Source of the DNA: JBJSXJ01 sp044235425
Lineage (GTDB): Bacteria > Planctomycetota > Planctomycetia > Pirellulales > Pirellulaceae
DNA length: 64,000 nucleotides
NCBI GenBank assembly: GCA_044235425.1
Contig: JBIIHW010000030.1
Location: 1-64,000 of the forward strand
Reading direction: 5' to 3'
Part shown: in pieces, positions 23,142 through 33,200 of the stretch
Layout: each line of letters opens with the position of its first letter
How positions within the stretch are numbered: the first letter of the stretch is position 1
Notes under the pieces: generated by a model
Database searches by the model: none
What the model was told of the DNA's origin: nothing
What the model saw: the letters and a program-made list of their open reading frames with translations, nothing else
Program-made: the position numbers and the translations under genes

Positions 23142-26100
23142 CTATCTCAATGGCCAGGATGGTGATGCTTTTAAAAACTGCTCACGAAGCCCCTGCAATC
23201 TTGCTTCCTCGCTGCCCACCTGTTCATAGTATCGTATCAGCGCCGCAATCGCCTCTCGTCGTGGTCGCGCCGACGGTGACCAAATCTCAGTAGTCCGCAA
23301 ATAGGCCTCTTCGAGACAACGCTGCGCTGCCTCCCACTGTTTCTCGCCCTGCAGCAGTTCGCCGCGGCGCCGCTGTAATTCCACGGCTAACCACGCGGAA
23401 TGAGGCCCGGCCGCCACTCCAGTGGATTCCGCCTCGTGCAGCAGCCGGCGAGCAGCCTCCCAATCCTGTCGAGCCAAGCGCGCGTCAATTCGCCGTAAAC
23501 GTAAATCATCGAGCCGCGAATCCTGACGGTGAAGGGTCACATTTTGAATATTCCAGAGCTCCTCCAGCATTTGCAGCGAATCGAAGTCTTGCCCAAGATG
23601 CCCGAACACTTCAATTCCCACCAGCATCGCTCGCCACGTCGCGCGGTGTGTCTGACCGCAGCGACTGCGTCGCGCAGCCAGCACCGCTGCAACCAACTCG
23701 CGCGCCCTCCGCTCATCCCCCTGGTCCCGCCACAGCTGGGCGATCGCCAGCTGCGTGTCCTCCGTTTCTAAATGGTCAGGACCCAGAAGTCGCTGGCGAA
23801 GGTCGAGACATTCCTCATACCACCGCCGCGCATCTTCCAGTCGCCCGCTTCGCTGATACCACGTTGCCACCCGAAAATAAATCGTTGCCACATCGGGATG
23901 TTCGTTCGGCTGGCGCTTCTGAGCTTCACGCAACGCTAACTGATGAAGCTTATCGGTTCCCTCCCAGTCTCCATGGCTCTGCAACCATTCCGCGACCCGA
24001 AAAGCTCGATCAGCACCAAATCCATCCTCCGCTGTTACTGTCAATCGCTGCGCAAGCTCCAATGCCTGTGCATCGACTTCCCGTGCGGCAGAGAAGTCCC
24101 CTAAAGCTCGCAGGCTTTCGAGTCGCCAACGCAGCATGTCGAGCCTGACCACCGGATCACGATCGAGAAAACGACGTGACTCAAGGTCGAGCACAACGGA
24201 GCTCTGCGCAGCATCAACCGTTTTTCCTTGAGCGAGTAAAACTGCGATGAGGGCAGCTTGGGCCGCTAGTCGATCATACTCGCGCTCCAGTGGGATTTGC
24301 TCCAGGGATTGATGGATGAGTTGTTCGGCGGCGAGCAGTTCGCCACGATCTCGCAGTAGTGCCGCCAGTTCCAGGGCTGCTTTCAGGCCCCAGGCATTTT
24401 CTTTGACATAGACAGCTCCACCAGCACTCATCGCCTGTCGGTAAAAAAACTCCGCCCGGGTCGTATCGCCCCGACGAGCGATCAAGGAGGCCAAATGAAA
24501 CAGCGGCTCGGACGCTCGGGGCGAACGAGCCAGCACACGCGGCATTTGCTCGAAGAGCTGCCGTCCGTATTCTTCAGCTGCGCGCAACTTGCCTTGCTGA
24601 CGGACCAAGAGAAATTTCTGCGACTCAATGACTCGAGTCAAGGCATGGCGAGTGCCGAAGATGCGCTGCGCATCACGAATGAGCTGTTCGCAGATTTCCA
24701 ATGCGGGAGCAAATTCCTGCCGCAAACGATGCTGCTCCATCCGTGAATACCGGACCGCAGCCGTCGCCAGCGTAAAGGCCGTCAGAGGGTCGACCGCCTC
24801 GGCCAAAATCTTGGCCTCGCGCATCGCATCCGCCGTCCGATCAAGCCCCGACAATAAATCCAGGACCAGCATTCGATTGAGGACGGTATCCGGGTGGCGC
24901 GAACCCAACTCCCGTTGGCGAACGGCGAGCGCCGCTTCGGCCTGCGCCAACGACTCGGGCCCTCGGTAGAGTTCCTTGAGCGCCAGCGCGAGATAAAACT
25001 GTGTGCGAGCAATGGTCAGCGGCGGGAGTCGATTTTGCTGCTGACGAGCCAGCACCGCGCGCAAGCGCCGCTCGGCGTCTTGGGTCTCACTGCGCACCAG
25101 TTTCAGCAATGCCAGATTCCACTCTCCAGATAGTCGGTCAGGATGATCCTCGGTTAATTGGTCATCGCGCAGTGCTGTGGCCCGATCCAGGAGCTGTTGG
25201 GCTTGATCCAATTCTCCTTGCCCAAGAAATGCGGCTCCCAGTGAATCAAGAATGTGAGCACGCACCAGGGGTTCATCGCCTAACTCCTCGTCTAATCGGT
25301 CCACACCACGTCGTAACAGGTCGACAGCGGACAATGGACGAGCATCTTCGTCGGCCGACCGTAAACCTAGACCGCGTAAACCTAGAGGATCAGCCGAGTC
25401 GAACACCGAGACCAGGTAGTTCGCTGTGGCGCGCAGGCGCTGTTCCGCTAACTCCGCTTCCTTTCTCTGCAGGGTTTCCCGATTTCGCGCTTCGATGGCT
25501 TCGCGACGATCCCTCTCCGCCCGCTGCTGTGCTACGCTTGCCAATCGCTCGTTGGACTCCGCCCGCCGCTGCGCCTCCATAGCCAAACGTTCGCTCATCT
25601 CGGCTCGCTGCCGTTCCTTCGCCTCTTGTTCCCGAGACTGATCAATGAAGATTGCAGCGGTGAGCGCAGCCAGCGTGACCACGATTAACGAGGCCACCGC
25701 CGCGCGAACATAGGCGCGACGACGACGACTCCACCGCGAAAAACGCTCGCTCCAGCTTTCGCAGTAAGCCCCAATTGGTTCATCGGCCAGCCACCGCTCG
25801 AGGTCACCAGCCAGTGCACGAACCGACTGATAACGGTCGGCGATCATGGGCTCCATCGCCTTGAGACAGATTGCTTCCAGGGAACGAGGAATTCGTGGAG
25901 TGACGTTTCTTGGAGCCACGAATGAGCCAGCTTCGACGGCCTGAAGGATTTGTTCGCGCGTCCCCGAAAAGGCCGCCTGACCAGTGAGCAGCAGATAGAG
26001 GGTTGTACCGAGGCTATAGACATCGGTCGCAGGACCAAGCAAATCCAATTGCCCCGCCGCTTGCTCGGGACTCATGTAAGCGGGAGTTCCCAAGATCACT

Positions 26101-26993
26101 CCCTCTGCAGTTTCCTCAGCCTGTGTCGCGGGCGCGCTGGCAGTAGAGTGTTCGGATCTATCATCTTTCTCTTGCTCGATGCTGCCCACGGGTGTGGTTA
26201 GTTTGGCCAGCCCCCAATCAACCACTAAAGTTTCACCATAATCCGCAATCATGATGTTGTCAGGTTTTAAATCCCGATGGATAACACCACGACTATGAGC
26301 AAACTCGATCGTGTCACAGGCCGCAAGAAAGCGTCCAAGTAGGTGCCGAAACTCACGTGACTGAAACCGCGCAAGCCCTCCATTTACCGATTGCTCATGA
26401 AAACGCCGAATCGTTTCACGCAAACTTTCTCCGGTAATAAACCGCATGGCATAAAACGGTGTGCCGTCGGCCTGTCGACCTAGTCCATAAACAGGCACGA
26501 CACCACCATGTTCCAATGCTCCCGTGATTTGCGCCTCGCGAAAAAACCGCTGCTGCAAGGCCGGATCGAGAGCTTCCTGAGGGTCCAAATCCTTCAGGGC
26601 CACGGGCCGATTGAGTTCCCGATCGAATGCCCGCCACACTCGACCACGACCACCCCTTCGATGTAATTCGAGTGGCTGAAATCGGCCCACGTCCATCCGG
26701 TCGGTCACAGGATTCGCCACCGCCGCAGAGTTCGATTCGGTCACCACTGCCTGCCCGGACCAGTTGCCACGTGGCCTTTGCTGAACCGCTTCTCGTGCCA
26801 GCTCACGTTCAATTTGCACCACTTCCAGCAGGAGCAGATGCCGCAGCGGCTCGGCTACCCCACCGAAAAGCAACGCCAAATCCGGCTCTACCCCCGCTCG
26901 ACGCTCCGCCTCATAGCGATCCCCCAACTCATCAAGCCGCCGCAGCCCGAACACATCGAGCAGATCAAGTGATGAATTCGATGATTTGGTCAT
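23142..26993 (-). CDS. Membrane Ser/Thr protein kinase with TPR-like repeats
   Basis: The 1283-residue product has a kinase domain at about 105-395. The ATP loop is LHRRGGRGRVWRAFDRELN, the catalytic loop HRDLKPDN near 243 and the metal-binding segment VDWGLAK in place of DFG, a common planctomycete variant. GTPAYMSPEQAAG lies in the activation segment. A transmembrane helix follows at about 430-452, then a coiled coil rich in Arg, Glu and Ala (about 455-530), then many TPR-like repeats to the end. The kinase is cytoplasmic and the repeats would lie across the membrane. It is co-transcribed with the ECF sigma gene, a likely target. Confidence 0.92.
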   Translation of the reverse strand: MTKSSNSSLDLLDVFGLRRLDELGDRYEAERRAGVEPDLALLFGGVAEPLRHLLLLEVVQIERELAREAVQQRPRGNWSGQAVVTESNSAAVANPVTDRMDVGRFQPLELHRRGGRGRVWRAFDRELNRPVALKDLDPQEALDPALQQRFFREAQITGALEHGGVVPVYGLGRQADGTPFYAMRFITGESLRETIRRFHEQSVNGGLARFQSREFRHLLGRFLAACDTIEFAHSRGVIHRDLKPDNIMIADYGETLVVDWGLAKLTTPVGSIEQEKDDRSEHSTASAPATQAEETAEGVILGTPAYMSPEQAAGQLDLLGPATDVYSLGTTLYLLLTGQAAFSGTREQILQAVEAGSFVAPRNVTPRIPRSLEAICLKAMEPMIADRYQSVRALAGDLERWLADEPIGAYCESWSERFSRWSRRRRAYVRAAVASLIVVTLAALTAAIFIDQSREQEAKERQRAEMSERLAMEAQRRAESNERLASVAQQRAERDRREAIEARNRETLQRKEAELAEQRLRATANYLVSVFDSADPLGLRGLGLRSADEDARPLSAVDLLRRGVDRLDEELGDEPLVRAHILDSLGAAFLGQGELDQAQQLLDRATALRDDQLTEDHPDRLSGEWNLALLKLVRSETQDAERRLRAVLARQQQNRLPPLTIARTQFYLALALKELYRGPESLAQAEAALAVRQRELGSRHPDTVLNRMLVLDLLSGLDRTADAMREAKILAEAVDPLTAFTLATAAVRYSRMEQHRLRQEFAPALEICEQLIRDAQRIFGTRHALTRVIESQKFLLVRQQGKLRAAEEYGRQLFEQMPRVLARSPRASEPLFHLASLIARRGDTTRAEFFYRQAMSAGGAVYVKENAWGLKAALELAALLRDRGELLAAEQLIHQSLEQIPLEREYDRLAAQAALIAVLLAQGKTVDAAQSSVVLDLESRRFLDRDPVVRLDMLRWRLESLRALGDFSAAREVDAQALELAQRLTVTAEDGFGADRAFRVAEWLQSHGDWEGTDKLHQLALREAQKRQPNEHPDVATIYFRVATWYQRSGRLEDARRWYEECLDLRQRLLGPDHLETEDTQLAIAQLWRDQGDERRARELVAAVLAARRSRCGQTHRATWRAMLVGIEVFGHLGQDFDSLQMLEELWNIQNVTLHRQDSRLDDLRLRRIDARLARQDWEAARRLLHEAESTGVAAGPHSAWLAVELQRRRGELLQGEKQWEAAQRCLEEAYLRTTEIWSPSARPRREAIAALIRYYEQVGSEEARLQGLREQFLKASPSWPLR

Positions 26994-27143
26994 GGCCGGG
27001 AATGAGTTATTAAAAAAACTGAGGAAAGTCTATCAGTACTGATGATTGACCAAGGATACAGTAGTTGAAAAATTGCCTTCATTAGACAAATCGATCATGC
27101 TATCAAAGACACAGACCAACTTAAAGATTTTCTAGATTTACAG

Positions 27144-27500
27144 ATGAAGGCAATAACTGTTGAAGTAAAAAGCTTCAATAGAATGCAGATGGAGAGAAAA
27201 GGCGATGGCATTAACGTCCAGCCCAATCCCACAATCAAAGAACATTTGCAGAGTATTACCATCGATTGTGAGGTGTTGACCGCTGGTTTGACTTTGAATA
27301 AATCCGTGAATCCAGAAACTCTGGAGGAAGTATCCGATTTAACTGCTCAGGTAAACCCGGAGGATCGCAAAAGCGTAATCGTCCGTTGCCTTGGAAAACG
27401 AGCGGGAGGTAAAGGGCAGGTTCCAGACGAAGACTTGAGCATTACCGGCTCAGTCTGGGCTGTCTTAAAGGCGAATCCCTCTTGGGAATCAAAGCCGTAG
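27144..27500 (+). CDS. Hypothetical small protein, AT-rich gene
   Basis: The frame encodes 118 residues starting MKAITVEVKSFNRMQMERKG. It is hydrophilic with mixed beta-type sequence and no recognised motif, membrane segment or signal. The gene and the 140 bases before it are clearly more AT-rich than neighbours on both sides, which suggests recent arrival. No strong ribosome binding site is visible. It lies between the kinase and the biosynthetic cluster, divergent from the former. From 27501 to 27778 I see no gene. Confidence 0.4.
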   Translation: MKAITVEVKSFNRMQMERKGDGINVQPNPTIKEHLQSITIDCEVLTAGLTLNKSVNPETLEEVSDLTAQVNPEDRKSVIVRCLGKRAGGKGQVPDEDLSITGSVWAVLKANPSWESKP

Positions 27501-27778
27501 AAGCTTCTTTTTTGGCGGCGGCACATTCTTGGTCCAACGAATCGCCCGCGCCTGGCCATGTCGCCCGCTCCTGGCCACGCGTCTCCGGCGTTCCCCCCAG
27601 CGCCTCCCGCGCCACCGTCTCCCCGTGCGGGATCCCGCTCCAGTTCCGATTGTAGGGCGCACCACGGTTCCTTGGCGGTCTCTTTGACCCCAGTTCCCTC
27701 GCCTTCACTATTCCAGACCCGAAAAGCTGCAATTAAGGTAAGCAGGGGTAAATGGAGTAAACAGGAAGCACAGGAAAC

Positions 27779-30211
27779 TTGTTAGGGCGGCCAGTGGCGG
27801 TCGGAATGGAGCACCATTCCCCGGCTGATTCGTCGCCAGGCGGTAGAGCGGAGAACGTCGGTATGGAACAGGATTTCAGCCCTTGCACCGAGGCGACGAC
27901 ACCGGTGGCGTGGACGCAGATTGAATCAGCCGTGAAGCCGCCTCGTAACCTTGTCGATCTCCTGCGACGTCAGGCGGAACGCTGGGACACGAAAGTGGCT
28001 TTCCAGTTTGTGCATGATTCACAAACCCCGCTCAAAACAACAGTTAGCTATCGCGAACTGTGGACTCGGGCCAAAGCCATTGCGGCCGAGCTCCAAGGCC
28101 GGTTAAGTCCGGGTGAACGAGTTCTAATGGCTTATCCGCCCGGCCTGGAATTCATCGAAGCGTTCTTTGGCTGCTTGCTTGCGAGTGTAATTCCCGTGCC
28201 GATCGCCGCACCCACTCGACGCCGTCCTCAAGCTCAATGGGAACCGATCTGTCTCTCGGCCCGCCCCCGACTGCTGCTCACCGCCACCGATTTAGGGGCA
28301 GGTCAGGACTGGGATGAATTGCTCGGAGCCGCGCGGCCACAGTTTGATTGCCTGCCAGATCGAGCGTGGCTGGCGACCGACACCATCCCCAGTTCCCAAG
28401 CTCAAGACTGGCATCCCGTCACCTTGGATCGCGACTCGCTGGCTTTCCTGCAATTCACCTCCGGCTCGACCTCCGCTCCCAAGGGGGTGATGGTGAGTCA
28501 CGCGAATTTGCTGACAAATCTGGGACAGATTCAGCGGGCGTTTGGTACCAGTCACAACAGTCGTGGTGTTTTCTGGCTTCCTTTACATCACGACATGGGA
28601 CTGATCGGAGGCGTGCTACAACCGTTATTTTGCGGAGGTTTTGCCACTTTGCTGGCTCCCGCCGCCTTCCTGCAGCGCCCGCTGTTGTGGCTAGAACTCA
28701 TCAGCCAAACGCGCGCCTCGATTAGTGGAGCGCCCGATTTCGCTTATGACCTATGTGCTCGACGGAGCACCGCCGAACAACGCTCACAGTTGGATCTGAG
28801 CTGCTGGGAAGTGGCTTTTACGGGAGCGGAGCGTATTCGAGCGACCACGGTGGAACGGTTTAATGCCGCGTTTCAAGAGCATGGATTCCGCTCCACATCC
28901 TGGTTTCCTTGTTACGGGCTCGCCGAATCGACGCTGATGGTCGCCGGTGGCCCACGTGGTCAGGAACCGCTGGTCGTGCAGGTGGACTCTGCGGCACTCT
29001 TGAACCATCAAGCGGTGCTAAGCAGCGGCGAACCGTCACGAACGCTTGTCGGCTCCGGCGTCGTCTTGTCGCCCCCCGACCTGCTCATCGTTGACCCGGA
29101 TCGCTGTGAGCAACTGGCGGACGAACAGATGGGCGAAATCTGGTTGTCGGGTCCTAGTGTGGCGGCGGGTTACTACGCCCAGGAAGTGGCCACGAGTTCC
29201 GCGTTCGGGGCACGGCTGAGCGATGGTACACGCAGCAGTTACTTGCGCACTGGCGATCTTGGTTTCCTGCATCGGGGCCAGCTCTTTGTGACCGGTCGCC
29301 GCAAGGATGTGATCATCCTGCGTGGCCGGAATCACTATCCAGACGACCTGGAACAGTCCCTGGCCGATGCTCATCCGGCGCTGCGCACAGGGGGCTGCGT
29401 CGCTTTTGCTCACGAGTCGGACGAGGGTGAACGCCTGGTGATTGTCCACGAACTGGAACCGCGACAGCGTACCGTGGAGTCCGAGGAGATTTGTGCGGCC
29501 ATCCGCCGCTCAATCGCCGCCCATCATGAACTCGAAATTGACACCATTGTGCTCACCAAGGCGGGGCAGATCCCCAGAACCTCCAGTGGTAAACCACGTC
29601 GGTCCGCATGTCGCGATTTATTAGCGCGGGGCGAACTGCAGGAAGTTGCCGTGTGGCGACTGGAGCGTCGGGTCGCCGCGGCGTCGGTAGCTGCCGAAAC
29701 GGCGTCCCCCGCAGCTCCACCGCTGGCCGCCACGGAAGAGCAGATTCGAGACTGGCTGCGCCAGCGAATTGCCGCTCGACTGGGCCGACGTGAGCAGGAG
29801 ATTCCCGGTCAAACACCTTTTATGGAGTTTGGAATGGGTTCGCTCGATGCGGTGGAACTGGCGTCGGATCTCGAACGCTGGCTCAATCGCCGACTTTCCC
29901 CGACGGCCATCTACAACCACCCCAACATCGACGCTCTGGCAAAGTGGCTCCGCACCACCAGCCAGCCAACCGTCGCGGGAGCGCCCCGATCGACATCGCC
30001 AGCGGCGACAGCATCGTCGCCCGCCGCTACCGCTCCGTTCGTAGAGTCGGGAACAACGTCCGCTGCGGTCGCGATCTCCGCCGCGAGTGCCGCGAATCTC
30101 AGGTCGGACGCCGCGATGCTGGACGAGGTGCGTCAGTCGACAGACGACGAGTTGGCGGCATTCATTGCCGAATCGATGGCAAAGTTTTCGGATCAGGAAA
30201 CGCCGTCCTAA
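27779..30211 (+). CDS. Fatty acyl-AMP ligase with C-terminal acyl carrier protein
   Basis: The frame opens at a TTG (27779), with in-frame ATGs at 27806 and 27863; conserved sequence begins soon after the second. Residues about 55-630 are an adenylate-forming ligase with LQFTSGSTSAPKGVMVSH near 222 and ELSYRELW-like motifs (SYRELWTRAKA), matching the FAAL family that makes acyl-adenylates for transfer to a carrier. About 650-740 is a carrier domain whose attachment serine is Ser688 in EFGMGSLDAVEL; the usual Asp before Ser is Gly. The final helix MLDEVRQSTDDELAAF probably docks onto the next protein. It would load a free fatty acid as the starter unit. Confidence 0.92.
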   Translation: MLGRPVAVGMEHHSPADSSPGGRAENVGMEQDFSPCTEATTPVAWTQIESAVKPPRNLVDLLRRQAERWDTKVAFQFVHDSQTPLKTTVSYRELWTRAKAIAAELQGRLSPGERVLMAYPPGLEFIEAFFGCLLASVIPVPIAAPTRRRPQAQWEPICLSARPRLLLTATDLGAGQDWDELLGAARPQFDCLPDRAWLATDTIPSSQAQDWHPVTLDRDSLAFLQFTSGSTSAPKGVMVSHANLLTNLGQIQRAFGTSHNSRGVFWLPLHHDMGLIGGVLQPLFCGGFATLLAPAAFLQRPLLWLELISQTRASISGAPDFAYDLCARRSTAEQRSQLDLSCWEVAFTGAERIRATTVERFNAAFQEHGFRSTSWFPCYGLAESTLMVAGGPRGQEPLVVQVDSAALLNHQAVLSSGEPSRTLVGSGVVLSPPDLLIVDPDRCEQLADEQMGEIWLSGPSVAAGYYAQEVATSSAFGARLSDGTRSSYLRTGDLGFLHRGQLFVTGRRKDVIILRGRNHYPDDLEQSLADAHPALRTGGCVAFAHESDEGERLVIVHELEPRQRTVESEEICAAIRRSIAAHHELEIDTIVLTKAGQIPRTSSGKPRRSACRDLLARGELQEVAVWRLERRVAAASVAAETASPAAPPLAATEEQIRDWLRQRIAARLGRREQEIPGQTPFMEFGMGSLDAVELASDLERWLNRRLSPTAIYNHPNIDALAKWLRTTSQPTVAGAPRSTSPAATASSPAATAPFVESGTTSAAVAISAASAANLRSDAAMLDEVRQSTDDELAAFIAESMAKFSDQETPS

Positions 30212-30291
30212 TTCGCAAGCTATATCTACTGGTCAAATTCCGCGGGGAGCGGGACGACAATTTAGTTTGAGCAACGAGTGCGAGTGGAACT

Positions 30292-33200
30292 ATGAGTGCT
30301 GATCGGACGAGTGAACCATTGACTCCGCTGCAGAATGCAGTTTTTTTGTTAAAGCAAGCACAAGCGAGACTTGCGGCGATCGAACAGGCCAACTCAGAGC
30401 CGATCGCAGTTGTCGGTTTGGGATGTCGATTCCCGGGAGCGGAGCAGGGGCCCGAATCCTTCTGGCAGCTTCTCACGCATGGCGAGAACGCCATTCGCGA
30501 AGTTCCCCCTGATCGCTGGGACATTGATGCATTTTATGATCCCGATCACTCCGTTCCCGCCAAAATGGTGACGCGCTGGGGCGGGTTTCTCTCGCGGGTG
30601 GACGAATTCGATGCGGAATTCTTCGGTATCTCGCCCCGGGAGGCCCAGCGAGTTGATCCGCAGCATCGCGTTCTGCTCGAAGTCGCTTGGGAGGCACTCG
30701 AAGATGCCGGCATCCCCCCGCATTCGCTCGGCGATTCGCGTACCGGCGTCTATGTTGGTGTGATCGGCAACGATTATGGATTGTTGCAGTCGTACGACTT
30801 GTCCGACATGGATGTTTTCTCCGGCACTGGGGCCAGTCATGCGATTCTGGCCAATCGGCTTTCGTATGTCCTGAACCTGCACGGCCCCAGCTTGACGCTC
30901 GATACCGCCTGCTCGTCGTCGCTCGTGACGATTAATCTGGCCTGCCGCAGCTTACGAGCGCGCGAAACGGACATGGCGCTTGCCGCGGGAGTTAATCTGA
31001 TCCTGGGCCCGGCGATGACGCTGGCCTTGAGCAAAGCCCATATGATGTCACCCGATGGGCGATGTAAAGCCTTCGATGCCGCCGCAGACGGCTACGTGCG
31101 CGGCGAAGGCTGCGGCGTGGTCGTCCTCAAACGACTTAGCGACGCCGTCGCGGCGGGTGACCGAGTGCTGGCCATCATTCGTGGCTCCGCGGTCAATCAC
31201 GACGGTCGCAGCAACGGCCTGTCAGCGCCGAGTTGCCCGGCACAAGAAGCTGTTTTGAAAGCAGCGCTGGCCGATGCTCGGCTCAAGCCGACCGACATCA
31301 GCTACGTCGAGGCGCATGGAACCGGTACTCGATTGGGCGATCCGATCGAAATTGAAGCATTGCTGGCAGCCTTGGGAGAGGGCCGAGCGGCCGACTCACC
31401 ACTCATCATCAGTTCGGTGAAAACCAACATCGGTCACTTGGAAAGCGCCGCTGGCATTGCCGGCTTGGCGAAGGTGATTCTGATGCTGCGTCATCGACAG
31501 ATCCCCAAACATCTCCACCTGCAGCAGCTCAATCCACTGCTCGCCAACGAGCAATCTCGTATCGAGATTCCGCTCGCCCTGCGCGACTGGAGCGCCGCGA
31601 ACGGCCCACGTCGAGCCGGAGTTAGCTCGTTCGGTTTTGGGGGTACCAATAGCCATGTGATCCTCGAAGAGTCACCAGCTGGTTCTTCCGCGTCTGGTTC
31701 TTCCGCGTCTGGTTCTTCCGCGTCTGGTTCTTCCGCGTCTGGTTCTTCCGCGTCTCCGGGCTGCGAGCGTCCCCGGCATCTCTGGACCCTCTCGGCTCGA
31801 ACCCCCCTAGCGCTCCAGCAATTGGCCGAACGTCATGCGGCCACGTTACGACAACCGAGCGACGATTCACTTGCCGATCTGGCGTATACGGCCAACACGG
31901 GCCGCACGCACTTTGCGCAGCGCGCAGCGGTGATTGCGGAGAGTCGCGAGCAGGCTGAAGAACGATTTCGCTTACTCTCTAGTCAGCCGGACAACACCGC
32001 GATCGCGCGTGGCGTCGTCGAACATGATCGAGCTCCCAAAATTGGATTTCTGTTCACCGGACAGGGCGCCCAGTATCCGGGAATGGCTCGTACTCTCTAC
32101 GACACTCAACCAACCTTTCGGCACGCGATCGATCAGTGTGCCACGCATCTCGATCCGATCCTCGATCGTCCACTGACAAGCCTCCTATCGGCCGACATTG
32201 GCGCAACGCTCGATCAGACAGGCTACACGCAGCCCGTGATGTTTGCTATGGAATATGCTCTAGCGACGATGTGGCGCAGCTGGGGCGTCGAGCCTGCGGT
32301 GGTGATGGGCCATAGCGTCGGTGAGTTCGCGGCTGCGTGCTTCGCGGGCGTTTACGATCTAGCCGATGGGCTACGACTGATTGCTCGTCGTGCCCAGCTG
32401 ATGCAGTCCCTGCCAGCCGGTGGCCAAATGGCCGCAATCCTCGCCTCGCCCGTCCTCGTGCAAGAACTACTCGATGAACTTCGCTTACCGCTTGATATCG
32501 CCGCGGATAACGGTCCCGAGAACACCGTGATCTCAGGTCCACTGGCAGCCCTGCAGCAGGCGATGGCCAGCGCCGAGTCACGGGGACTGAAAACGAAGCT
32601 GCTCGCTACCTCCCATGCCTTTCATTCGCATCTGCTGGAACCGATTTTGGAGCCGCTACGAGCTGCAGCCCAGCAGGCAAAGGCCCACACTCCTTCGATT
32701 CCAATCATCTCCAATCTCACAGGAGGACTGGCCGACTCCAGCACCTATGCCGACCCGGATTACTGGGTGCAGCATGCTCGCCAGCCCGTGCGCTTTACGG
32801 CCGGCATGAAAGCGATGGCCGAGTTGGGCTGCGAGCTGTTCCTGGAGATTGGACCGAATCCCATTCTGATTGGCATGGGACGACGTTGTGTTGATCTTCC
32901 CAGCGCCAAGTGGTTGCCATCGCTGCGTGCCGGTCGTGACGACTGGCAGACCATCCTGGAAGCGCTGGCTGAACTGTATGTCAGCGGCACACCGATTGAT
33001 TGGCAAGGTTTTGATCGCGACTACAGTCGCCGCCGAGTGTCGCTGCCCACCTATCCGTTCCAGCGTAAACGTTACTGGATCAAGACTGGCGCGAATTGCT
33101 GGGATCGATCGACGGGCAATATCGCCACGGTCAACACCGCTGCCGGTCATCCCTTTCTCGGACAGCGTTTGGTGGCGGCGGTGAAGGATCGAGTGTTTGA

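Noticed and set aside
23648..25582. Plus-strand frames of 166 and 193 codons in the kinase gene
   Set aside because: They are antisense shadows with Pro/Arg/His-rich composition and no recognisable domain.
27442..27732. Minus-strand frame of 96 codons upstream of the FAAL gene
   Set aside because: It has no similarity that I recognise and no ribosome binding site, and it overlaps the end of the 118-codon gene.
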